Assembly (NCBI GenBank): GCA_041862375.1
Contig: JBGVTE010000097.1
Coordinates: 1-27,075, forward strand
Direction of reading: 5' to 3'
From: WVZL01 sp041862375
Lineage (GTDB): Bacteria; Acidobacteriota; Aminicenantia; Aminicenantales; Aminicenantaceae
DNA length: 27,075 bases
The notes beneath the pieces were generated by a model that saw nothing but the letters and a program-made list of their open reading frames with translations, did no database searches and was not told the DNA's origin. The translations under genes and the position numbers were made by a program. Positions 15,218-22,895 of the stretch are shown here, piece by piece; within the stretch, counting starts at the first letter, position 1, and the number at the start of each line of letters is the position of its first letter.

Positions 15218-16630
15218 ATGAAGAATTCTGTTCACCCAACTGTGTTTCTTAGTCACACTAAAGCTGATAAGCTATTTGCTAGACAGCTTGCAATGGATCT
15301 CCGTAGATTTGGAGTACGCGTATGGCTAGACGAGGCCGAGATGAAGGTAGGAGATTCTTTGATAGATAAAATTAGCGATGCGATTGGAAAAGTCGATTAT
15401 CTAATAGTGATATTATCTCCAGAGTCACTTCAGTCAAAATGGGTGCGCAAAGAATTAAATCTCGCGATTATTCGTGAACTAGATGGTGAGCTTAAAATCC
15501 TTCCATTACTTCATAAGAAGTGCCAATTGCCAGCTTTCTTAAAGGAAAAGCTGTATGCTGACTTCAGTTCTCAAGAAAAATACATCCCTTCGTTAAGAGA
15601 TCTTCTTCGCGCCCTTGGAGTTACCCAGGATAATCGAAAAGATTCTGCATTATACTCTAGGATGCCACTTGAACAGAGATTACTTGTTCAATTAGAGTCA
15701 AATAAAGAAGAAGATATTATTTCGGCCATTGAGCAATTACACGAACATAGGATGGCAAGTAAACCAGTCATAGTGGCTCTTCTTAAAATGGTAGAACATG
15801 ATAGCTCTAGTGTCAGATATGCAGCAGAACAGGCACTTAAGGAAAATATATTTAGAGGAAAATCTGCTGCTAGAGAACTCATTAATATAATCAGAAAAGG
15901 TGAAATTCCAGCAAAGGAATCAGCTACTCAAATCCTACTAAATTATGGTCCAAAACTAAATCCTCACTTTCGAGAGATTGTCCAATTGCTTAGTGAGAAC
16001 CAACCTGAAAGCCTAATAGCAGCTGCAAAAATTATTGATCGAATGGGCAAAACAGCAGTTGATGCTGTACCTCCATTAATAGCTCAACTAGAGCACCAGG
16101 ACGTTGACGTTCGAATTCAAATGGCCGCTTCTCTTGGAGAGCTTGGATCTAACGCTACAAGTGCTGGCCCAGCTCTTATTAAGCTAATGAGAGATAGTGT
16201 GCATGATGCTCGAGTCGCAGCAATCTGTGCTTTGGGAAAGATAGGTCCGAGTGTTGCTATATCAATTCCTTCTTTGATCAATTCATTAAAGCATCCGGAT
16301 TGGGAAGCAAAAACAGAAATTATCCTCGGCTTCCCTGATGAGTATTCTGATGTCAGATTCTTTGCTGCCGAAGCCTTGGGAAAAATGGGTGTTAAAGCTG
16401 ACGTGGCAGCTGTTGACCTCATAGAGGCGATGGAAGTTAGAGAGCATGATGTTCATGAAGCTGCACGAAAATCTATCGTAAACATAGCTAAAGAATCATC
16501 AAAAGCGCTTAAAGTATTAGTTAGAGCACTTAAGCATAAAAATGAATTAGTCAGAACTGATGTTTGTTGGGCACTTAAAGCTGTACTACGTAATCAGCCA
16601 GCTGCATTAAACCCGTATTCCCCATATTAA
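15218..16630 (+). CDS. TIR-domain HEAT-repeat protein, 3' end cut off by an IS1380 element
   Basis: The N-terminal 135 residues are a TIR domain: TVFLSHTKADKLFARQLAMD opens the first strand and helix, FGVRVWLDEAEMKVGDSL gives the second strand and loop, and LSPESLQSKWVRKEL carries the probable catalytic Glu79 of NAD-cleaving TIR domains. From about residue 155 to the end run HEAT repeats (DVRIQMAASLGELG; DARVAAICALGKIG; DVRFFAAEALGKMG; LVRTDVCWALKAVL). There is no signal peptide or membrane helix, so it is cytoplasmic. The last four codons (YSPY and stop) are not native: they are the terminal inverted repeat of the IS1380 element, which begins exactly at codon 467. The lost C-terminal part is probably the HEAT fragment near 19772-20383. 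The likely original role is immune NAD depletion; this is inference. Confidence 0.85.
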   Translation: MKNSVHPTVFLSHTKADKLFARQLAMDLRRFGVRVWLDEAEMKVGDSLIDKISDAIGKVDYLIVILSPESLQSKWVRKELNLAIIRELDGELKILPLLHKKCQLPAFLKEKLYADFSSQEKYIPSLRDLLRALGVTQDNRKDSALYSRMPLEQRLLVQLESNKEEDIISAIEQLHEHRMASKPVIVALLKMVEHDSSSVRYAAEQALKENIFRGKSAARELINIIRKGEIPAKESATQILLNYGPKLNPHFREIVQLLSENQPESLIAAAKIIDRMGKTAVDAVPPLIAQLEHQDVDVRIQMAASLGELGSNATSAGPALIKLMRDSVHDARVAAICALGKIGPSVAISIPSLINSLKHPDWEAKTEIILGFPDEYSDVRFFAAEALGKMGVKADVAAVDLIEAMEVREHDVHEAARKSIVNIAKESSKALKVLVRALKHKNELVRTDVCWALKAVLRNQPAALNPYSPY

Positions 16631-18235
16631 ACGCAAAAATCACTTAACAAGTTCACCCTAAATTGTTATTATATAACAAGATAGAGGATGATAATGGCAT
16701 CAAATATGAAGCATACAAAGGGTGAAAGATTAAACATTCGTTTTAACAGAAAAATTAAGCTTGAGTTTCATGGCGCAAGGTTGACATCTGATGGAGGCCT
16801 TCTTGCCTACCGGGAGCTTGATGAGGCATTAGGATTATTCGAATCGGTCTCTTCTGTTATGAGCGATGGACGAACCGGTCGCAATATTCAGCATGATATC
16901 ACCAGCCTGCTGCGCCAATCCGTATACACCCGGCTGGCAGGATATGAGGATGTCAATGATGCTCAGCGTTTATCAGTTGATCCGGTCATGAGAGCAGTGA
17001 CGGGAAAGAAGAGGAATGCGGCCGGTGTCAATACAATCGGGCGTTTCGAGACAGAGGTCCTGACACTGCGGGAAAACATTGATAGTTTGTCTGAAATTAA
17101 CGGGAGATGGGTTGAGAGAGCGATGGAGAAAACGACCCATCATCGAATCGTTCTTGATATGGACAGTTCAGAGAGCCCTGTACATGGAGAGCAGGAAGGT
17201 TCTACCTACAACGGTCATTTCAGATGCAATTGTTACCATCCTCTGTTTTGTTTTAACCAGTATGGCGACTGTGAAGGAGCGATGCTTCGTCCGGGCAATG
17301 TGCACAGCGCTGACCGCTGGAAAGAGCTGCTGGAACCGATCGTTCGACGGTATGAAAACAAGAAAGTCAGGAAGTACTTTCGTGCTGATGCTGCGTTTGC
17401 GAAGCCTGAGATCTATGAATACCTTGAAGGAAAAGGTCTCCTGTATGCAATCCGCCTTCCGGCGAATGATCTCTTGTCTGATGAGATCAAACATCTGCTG
17501 ACCCGTCCTGTAGGACGTCCTTCGAGAAAACCGGTTGTGCTGTTTCATGATTTCAAGTATAAAGCAGCAAGCCGGCAAAAGAAACGCCGTGTGGTGGCAA
17601 AAGTGGAGTGGCATCAGGGAGATTTATTCCCGAGAGTAGGTTTTATTGTCACCAATCTGAGTGCCAGAGCAGATAGGGTGGTTAGATTCTACAATGGACG
17701 CGGCATTGCTGAGCAGTGGATAAAAGAAGGCAAGTATGCTCTCAACTGGACGCGATTATCGTGTAAGCATTTCATCTCGAATCAGGTTAGGCTAGGATTG
17801 TTTGTACTGGCCTATAATCTGGGCAACTTTCTGCGGCGCCTGGTTCTTCCGGGTAATATCAAACACTGGTCGCTGAGGACTCTGCTTGTGAAATTGATAA
17901 AGATCGGGGCCAAGTTTCTCAGACACAGCCGTTATGTTGTTTTCCAGATGGCAGAGGTTGCCATAAGAAAGGAGATATTCGCTGAGATACTATCCAGGAT
18001 CAATCGATTACGATGCTGTTCACTGTAATGAGTTGCTTTCTAATAGAATCAGATGGAAAGGTATCTTTGATCGTTGGATTTTTAAAGAAAAGCAAAGAAT
18101 ATCAAAGAAAATGGTGATGTATCGATACCAAAATTGCTGGGGAAAGGCTTTATCATGCAAAATAGAAGCTCAAGACTGGACTGCGGAGCAACGGAATCCC
18201 GGCTGTCCTATTTTATAAAGTTGATATGGGGAATA
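16616..18235 (+). mobile_element. IS1380-family insertion sequence inside the TIR-HEAT gene
   Basis: The ends are inverted repeats TATTCCCCATATTAA (16616-16630) and TTGATATGGGGAATA (18221-18235), matching at 14 of 15 positions. One transposase gene fills most of the roughly 1620-base element, the size expected for IS1380. About 190 bases lie between the transposase stop and the right end and hold no convincing gene. Flanks are AACCCG on the left and TTTATTC on the right, so no target duplication is present; one side was probably rearranged after insertion. The left end supplies the stop codon of the TIR-HEAT frame. Confidence 0.85.
16694..18028 (+). CDS. IS1380-family DDE transposase
   Basis: A 444-residue transposase starting with the family signature: FHGARLTSDGGLLAYRELDE, then ALGL. 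The catalytic residues are visible in HRIVLDMDSSES, KYFRADAAFAKPEIYEY and GIAEQWIKEGKYALNW, so the DDE triad is complete. The C-terminal LGLFVLAYNLGNFLRR segment is also typical. It cuts and joins the inverted repeats at 16616 and 18235. The ATG at 16694 follows AGAGG by 6 bases; an ATG at 16688 is an alternative. The frame is intact, so the element could be mobile. Confidence 0.93.
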   Translation: MASNMKHTKGERLNIRFNRKIKLEFHGARLTSDGGLLAYRELDEALGLFESVSSVMSDGRTGRNIQHDITSLLRQSVYTRLAGYEDVNDAQRLSVDPVMRAVTGKKRNAAGVNTIGRFETEVLTLRENIDSLSEINGRWVERAMEKTTHHRIVLDMDSSESPVHGEQEGSTYNGHFRCNCYHPLFCFNQYGDCEGAMLRPGNVHSADRWKELLEPIVRRYENKKVRKYFRADAAFAKPEIYEYLEGKGLLYAIRLPANDLLSDEIKHLLTRPVGRPSRKPVVLFHDFKYKAASRQKKRRVVAKVEWHQGDLFPRVGFIVTNLSARADRVVRFYNGRGIAEQWIKEGKYALNWTRLSCKHFISNQVRLGLFVLAYNLGNFLRRLVLPGNIKHWSLRTLLVKLIKIGAKFLRHSRYVVFQMAEVAIRKEIFAEILSRINRLRCCSL

Positions 18236-18287
18236 TTTATTCAAGTGATTCAAAATGTTCGGATAAGACTTTGAATATTAGGTCTAA

Positions 18288-18324
18288 GACAAAAGTATGA
18301 TTTTTAAAAAATAGGACTTTTGTC
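18288..18324. repeat. Inverted repeat GACAAAAGT/ACTTTTGTC
   Basis: Perfect 9-base arms at 18288-18296 and 18316-18324 enclose an AT-rich loop in the AT-rich DNA (18236-18480) between the IS1380 right end and the GC-rich hydrolase segment. It could be a weak terminator or a repeat relic. Confidence 0.35.
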
Positions 18325-18397
18325 GTATTTCAAAATTTGTTTTTTCGTTTTAAAATCATTTGGAGTCTAACTGACTGAACAGAAAAAAGGAGGTAAA

Positions 18398-18439
18398 ATG
18401 CCATCAAATGAGGTAAAATTCCTTATGAAGGATATTTGA
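18398..18439 (+). pseudogene. 13-codon start remnant behind a strong ribosome binding site
   Basis: An AAAGGAGGTAAA motif, like the one before the M28 peptidase, precedes ATG and 13 codons (MPSNEVKFLMKDI) before TGA. The motif GAGGTAAAAT is repeated 20 bases later. This looks like the surviving 5' end of a gene cut by the rearrangements here rather than a functional peptide, but a leader peptide cannot be excluded. Confidence 0.35.
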
Positions 18440-18481
18440 TTTTGAAAGCAATGGAAGAATGTTCAATAAAAGGAGAGATTA

Positions 18482-18574
18482 GGGGAATATCTTTTCTACG
18501 CCAAGGCCTGCGGCATCTACTGGGCCGCGGCGGGGGTCATCAGGAAGTTTAGGACGAAGGGCGTGGAGGAATGA
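18482..18574 (+). pseudogene. C-terminal remnant of an unknown gene upstream of the hydrolase
   Basis: From GGGGAATAT at 18482 the DNA becomes clearly more GC-rich and one frame reads EYLFYAKACGIYWAAAGVIR then KFRTKGVEE and a TGA at 18572. The stop directly abuts the hydrolase ATG, with GGAGG inside the last codons acting as its ribosome binding site. This is the layout of two genes in an operon, so about 30 codons of a real upstream gene probably survive. I do not recognise the protein. The junction at 18482 resembles the IS1380 right end (see findings). Confidence 0.5.
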
Positions 18575-19753
18575 ATGATGAAAAAAGGACATAAGCTTTT
18601 GGCGTTGATTTTGACACTGTTTTTCACAATGATCTTCCTTTTTTTGGGAAAAGGATTATTTAAGACCGAAAACCCTTTTCCGGGAAGTATACCGGAAAAT
18701 GAGGGGAGCACTTCTGATAACATGGCGTCAAAAATACTGGCACGCCATCCCGGAACGAGAGCCTTGGCTTTGGCCGTTATTCGCGAGGGCCGAATTATCG
18801 ACTCCCAATTCGCTGGTGTCATGGGTGACGGATCCAGGGGCAGAGTCTGTTCCCAGACTCTCTTCATCGCCTGTTCCCTGAGCAAGCCGGTGTTCGCCTA
18901 TCTAGTTTTGAAGATGGTTGATCGGGGAGTCTTCGGCCTTGACCAATCTTTGCTGGCCACGGTGAGGAAAAAGGCGGATCTGCTGCGGGATTATCGCGAT
19001 GTCGCTGCCGATCCGCGCTTGAAACTCCTCACGGCCCGCATCATTCTTTCCCACCGAAGCGGCTTCCCCAATTGGCGCTCGCAGGAACCCGACCGCCGGC
19101 TTCGGTTCAAGTTCGACCCGGCGTCTTCCTTCAGCTATTCCGGAGAAGGATACCGCTTCTTGCAGGCGATCCTTGAGAGTCTGAGCGGCAGGAATCTCGA
19201 TGAATTGAGCGCAGAGGTTCTCTTTACCCCACTCAAGATGAGAGACAGTTTCTTTTTATTGGATAGGTCGATGCAAAATAAGTTGAGCTTTGACATTGAA
19301 ACCATTCCGGCTTTCTTTCGCAAAGAGTTGTTCCGGAGACAGAGTGCCGCCGGATCGCTCATATGCACGATCGGTGATTATGCCCGTTTTCTTGAAGCCG
19401 TGATCGCCGGTGACGGATTGAGTGAAGAGATGCATTCGGAAATGCTCAATCCATTTGTAAAGATGACGGCCAAGGCCCTTTTTGGTCCTCAGGCCAATGA
19501 ACCGGGCGGTTGGGTTGACGGTGAGGAGCCTTACTGGTGCCTGGGATGGATCTATTTTCGGAGTTTATTGGGTGAGAGCTATTTTCATTTAGGTAACGAT
19601 CCAGGCTTTGAGAATTTCGCTGTGTTTTTTCCGAAGCTGCGGGCCGGGCTTGTGATTCTTGCCAGCGGCCCTTCACCTTACGGAGTGGCCAGGGATGCTG
19701 TTGAGAGTTTTTTTGGCGATACGGGGATCCCGTTTGCGTGGATGGGCCTTTAA
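18575..19753 (+). CDS. Serine hydrolase of the beta-lactamase/CubicO family, membrane-anchored or secreted
   Basis: A 392-residue protein with an N-terminal hydrophobic segment (LLALILTLFFTMIFLFLG) and a class C beta-lactamase-like domain. The SxxK motif is CSLSKPVF (Ser101, Lys104), the second motif is YSGEGY, and the third is HLG in FHLGNDPGFENF. These fit CubicO/esterase-type hydrolases rather than true beta-lactamases, so it is probably an esterase or peptidase outside the cytoplasm. ATGs at 18575 and 18578 both suit the GGAGG upstream. Its composition is more GC-rich than the TIR-HEAT halves on either side, indicating that it came with a separate DNA segment. It separates the IS1380 element from the HEAT fragment. 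Confidence 0.85.
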   Translation: MMKKGHKLLALILTLFFTMIFLFLGKGLFKTENPFPGSIPENEGSTSDNMASKILARHPGTRALALAVIREGRIIDSQFAGVMGDGSRGRVCSQTLFIACSLSKPVFAYLVLKMVDRGVFGLDQSLLATVRKKADLLRDYRDVAADPRLKLLTARIILSHRSGFPNWRSQEPDRRLRFKFDPASSFSYSGEGYRFLQAILESLSGRNLDELSAEVLFTPLKMRDSFFLLDRSMQNKLSFDIETIPAFFRKELFRRQSAAGSLICTIGDYARFLEAVIAGDGLSEEMHSEMLNPFVKMTAKALFGPQANEPGGWVDGEEPYWCLGWIYFRSLLGESYFHLGNDPGFENFAVFFPKLRAGLVILASGPSPYGVARDAVESFFGDTGIPFAWMGL

Positions 19754-19786
19754 ATGCACTAGGGGATATTCGCTTTAAAATATCTT

Positions 19787-20383
19787 GTGCCTTTTGTCAA
19801 TCAAGGTTCTAGGTCCGTACGAATTTTAGCAACATCAGTAATGAAAGATATTAAACAGGTTCCAGACGAAGCAGTGCAGAGAATTATTCAAATGATTTCT
19901 TGTGACAATGTGGAAGAGCGACAGCTTGCTACGAAGGCACTAGGTTATGTGAAATCATATAAGCAGCAAGCAAGTGATGCATTAGTTGTGGCGTTGGAAG
20001 ATACGGACATTTTCGTAAGAAGAAACGCAGTTGAATCACTGGGCAAAATTGGACATGGTAATAATCAAGTAGTTCAAAATCTAAAGCGGTTTCTTTCCGA
20101 CAAAGATTCAGATATAAGGGCGAATGCCATAAAATCAATAGGTAATATAGCGATTCCTTCCAGAGAAACTTTCAACGAATTATTGAGTATGCTTGATGAC
20201 GATAATAATCACGTTTTCTTGAATACATTAGTTGCTATTGATCGTCTTTCGATTGATGACCAGAAACTCGCTACTAAATTGGAAAAACTTCTTAAGAATG
20301 TAACCTCCCAAGAGACGCTCAAGGCAATTATGCAGGCGAAAAGAATTAGAGAGCTACTTACTCGAATTCGTCAAAGAATGTAA
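19787..20383 (+). CDS. HEAT-repeat fragment, probable C-terminal part of the split TIR-HEAT gene
   Basis: The frame is open from 19763; GTG at 19787 is the first possible start, without a ribosome binding site. It encodes about 200 residues of HEAT repeats (EERQLATKALGYVKSY; FVRRNAVESLGKIG; DIRANAIKSIGNIA) and nothing else. The style and AT-rich codon use match the TIR-HEAT gene rather than the hydrolase between them. Joining codon 466 of the TIR gene (ending AALNP) to 19772 (ALKYLVPFVNQGSRSVRILA) gives a continuous helix pair, in frame. I therefore read it as the displaced 3' part of that gene, though it could be expressed on its own from the GTG. No catalytic motif is present. Confidence 0.7.
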   Translation: MPFVNQGSRSVRILATSVMKDIKQVPDEAVQRIIQMISCDNVEERQLATKALGYVKSYKQQASDALVVALEDTDIFVRRNAVESLGKIGHGNNQVVQNLKRFLSDKDSDIRANAIKSIGNIAIPSRETFNELLSMLDDDNNHVFLNTLVAIDRLSIDDQKLATKLEKLLKNVTSQETLKAIMQAKRIRELLTRIRQRM

Positions 20384-20391
20384 AAATACAA

Positions 20392-21296
20392 TTGAAAGCT
20401 TGTATCTTTATTATTGGTTTTTTTGCATCTGCTTTATGGCTCAAATTCATTGGATATCATAAAAAGTAAGAGCAATGGTAGAACTATAAATTACACATTT
20501 CAACTTCATATTATTAGAAAGAGAATTATAAAGGGAAAAAATCCGTAATCTGCACGCCACTAATGCAGCTGTTACAATTGAGAGGATAGATGGAGAAAAT
20601 CCTCTTGAGGGATTTGTAAAACAAAAATATACACAATTTGCATTCCAATTGAAATTTTAAATCCCTTTGCCTCCATATATTACCATGGCGATTTGTATGA
20701 AATGGAACAAAAACAACGACACATTTACGCTATCGCGAGAAGAGATGGCTGACATATTGGATTTCCTGGAATTCATAGACAAATTCGTGAAGAAAAAGCC
20801 AATATGATGGAGAAAGTTCAAAAGTACGATACTGAAGGACATAAACAAGATCCTTTTTGATTCAGCAAAGAAGAAATTCAAAACCGAAAGGTGTTAAGCA
20901 TCCTCGTCAAAGAAAAATCAGCCCTTTCTGTCAAAGAAACAATGAAAAGATATCCAAATATTACTTCTCATATAATAACAAAAAACTCCAGAGAGAGGGC
21001 AGCCCGAATTCTCGAAGATGCCAAAGAAAGAAAAGAGAACTGGTGCGAGTGGATATACTCTTGATACAAATGCAATCCATTACCAGCAATCCAAGCTGTA
21101 ATCTGAAATTGCCACACACATAATGGTTACATGGCAGAATACAAACTTGCCCTTGCTCTAGTAGAAAGAGCAATCAAAGAAGGAAAAGAGTTGAGCAGAA
21201 AGAGTACTTCAGGTTTATGAAAGAGAAATTCTGAATGAAGAGATGACTCTTGAAAAGGAATTCATTTCTAATAATGCAGAGAACAGAATGAAATAG
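20392..21296 (+). pseudogene. Decayed gene(s); longest frame interrupted only by TGA codons
   Basis: No intact long frame exists here, yet several segments look coding. A TTG at 20392 opens a 25-residue hydrophobic peptide (KACIFIIGFFASALWLKFIG) ending at 20469. Another frame gives NLHATNAAVTIERIDGENPL (from 20547). A third (codons from 20564) runs to 21268 with no TAA or TAG but nine TGA codons, and includes convincing helices (RKVLSILVKEKSALSVKETM; RERAARILEDAKERKENW). Near 21190 the best frame shifts again to RVLQVYEREILNEEMTLEKE and ends with TAG at 21294. The simplest reading is one pseudogene for a protein with an N-terminal membrane helix and a helical C-terminus; recoding of TGA is the alternative. 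No family recognised. Confidence 0.45.
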
Positions 21297-21327
21297 TTTA
21301 TTTTATTAAGATAAGAAAGGATAAAAA

Positions 21328-21882
21328 TTATTCATAAGATATTGACATTGATTTTAAAGATATTGACATCGAAGATTCTATTTCAGATTCATGTTTTATA
21401 AAAATTGGTAATTTAATAATATCCTCATTTTGCATGTTCAAAATTTCCTTTAATATTTGCGATTTTTTGTTTTTATGGAAAACCTGTAAAATATTCTGCA
21501 CTTTTGCCTTATTTCCTCTTAATTCAAAGAAAAACAACTCATAAATTATTATATCTCTTATTGATTTGCATGCAATTTTTGGATCAAAAGGACGAATATA
21601 TTGATTTAAATCAGCATCTAAATCAGGATTTTCCGGGAACCTTGGTTTTATTCTTATTTCTTCATCTTTACCTTGAAAGTTTTTTTTTCTTGGCCTTGTT
21701 GAAAGAATAAACCCTATTAATAGAAATAAATATGCTGGAATCGAAAAAACAGCACCTAATATTATATTTCCTCTATTAGCAATTACAAGGAATGCAAAGA
21801 GAGAGAGAGAACCTAAAAATAGAAACAGTATCCCAACTTGGAGAGGATATGACTTTCTACTCAGATTTGTTTTTTCTCCCAT
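21328..21882 (-). CDS. Hypothetical membrane protein with two N-terminal helices
   Basis: The 184-residue protein has a short basic N-terminus, two adjacent membrane helices (VGILFLFLGSLSLFAFLVIA and ILGAVFSIPAYLFLLIGFIL), then a basic stop-transfer stretch (RPRKKN) and about 110 hydrophilic, mostly helical residues that should lie in the cytoplasm. The end is Ser-rich and slightly repetitive (SMSISLKSMSISYE). Only a weak GAGAT motif precedes the ATG. The gene is AT-rich and lies within the accessory island facing the decayed gene. I do not recognise the family. The 275 bases upstream (21883-22157) hold no gene. Confidence 0.65.
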   Translation of the reverse strand: MGEKTNLSRKSYPLQVGILFLFLGSLSLFAFLVIANRGNIILGAVFSIPAYLFLLIGFILSTRPRKKNFQGKDEEIRIKPRFPENPDLDADLNQYIRPFDPKIACKSIRDIIIYELFFFELRGNKAKVQNILQVFHKNKKSQILKEILNMQNEDIIKLPIFIKHESEIESSMSISLKSMSISYE

Positions 21883-22157
21883 ATTTTTATCTCAATTTTT
21901 GCCTTAATATTAATTGTACTTATTTCACATAGGAATTATTCAAGCAATCGAGATAATTTCAATAAGATTTTAATTCCATTATAATTATATAGAATGAAAT
22001 AATTCATACTTTCTCCGCATCTAGACAAAGCAATCCATGGTATGAATATTTCTTAATCCATTCTTCCTTCTTTGCTTTGATGGGCTCTGCAGCCCAGCGG
22101 ACATTAATATTACATCTTTAGTTATTAAGCCACCTCCCTGCCTCTACCAGCCCCTCT

Positions 22158-22895
22158 CTATTCTCCATCATCATCGCTCTCCGGAACAATCATCCTGAAC
22201 AAAACAGGATGATGATCCGAGTAGTACTGATAGAACAGATTATGGTTATAAGGATCGCCAGGATAGGGTTCTGTTGAACTCTGCTCCCAGTATGTTTTCA
22301 TTGCTTTGATAAGGTCTATAACCTTGAAATCAAAATCATCATCAATCTCTATGGTGAATGCTGGATTGTACATCACATGATCATACGGTCTGGGCTTGTC
22401 AACCTTGGTGTTGGTCTGGACGCATTCATCATTGAGAGAAACAAATCCCGAAGGTGCTGCGTCTTCCAGCTCTTCTTTGTCCTCAATATTCATATCCCCC
22501 AGAATTATAAAGTCCTTTTCTTCATCATTGTTATCATTTATCCAGCTTGCTATAGCTGCCAGCTCGTGCTTGCGCCTTTCTTTTTTTGGGCCAGCACCAT
22601 TAGGCATCAGATGCACGGATATAAGAACAAAGTCCAGGTTATCTTCGGCAGTGCGGAAGGCGAATGCATAGGGCACGCGCTCATAATCATCATGATTTGA
22701 CCTGTCATCAGCCAGGAAGCCCGAAGGCAAATCATCTGCCTCTTTTACCTTGTCAGGCTTGTAAAAACTTACCCACCATTCAGTTGCAGGTCCAGTTTCA
22801 TGTATTGTGTCGTTTGTTCCCGTGTCCTCCTCAGATAAAACATATTTAAAGCCTCGAGTACTTCTTTTTTCGTAACCATTTATCTCTTCTGCAGT
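22158..22895 (-). pseudogene. 5'-truncated endonuclease/exonuclease/phosphatase (EEP) protein
   Basis: The C-terminal two thirds of a DNase I-like EEP domain are clear: YERVPYAFAFRTAEDNLDFV, VLISVHLMP, the catalytic FIILGDMNIE, and the final SDHHPVLFRM. The frame is open upstream to the residues right after the hypB stop (EEINGYEKRSTRGFKYVLSE), which match the middle of the domain (GYEKRS...KYVLS). The N-terminal strand with the metal-binding Asn and Glu is missing, and no ATG or GTG start with a ribosome binding site was found; a TTG at 22730 would give an even shorter product. The gene was therefore cut and joined directly behind hypB. It is probably inactive as a nuclease. Confidence 0.75.

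Noticed and set aside
18029..18220. 60-residue frame after the IS1380 transposase
   Set aside because: It lies within the IS non-coding right end, has no ribosome binding site and no recognisable pattern.
16611..19772. Target duplication ACCCG/ATTCG around the whole insertion
   Set aside because: Two of five bases differ, and taking it as real would put a stop codon at the join of the TIR-HEAT halves.
19787..20383. Independent HEAT-repeat gene
   Set aside because: No ribosome binding site, no other domain, and an in-frame natural join to the TIR-HEAT gene; kept as a frame but interpreted as a fragment.
20857..21123. 88-residue plus-strand frame
   Set aside because: Very basic, low-quality translation overlapping the better TGA-interrupted frame; judged a shadow.
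22377..22849. Plus-strand frames opposite the EEP gene
   Set aside because: They are antisense shadows of a clear EEP domain frame on the minus strand.
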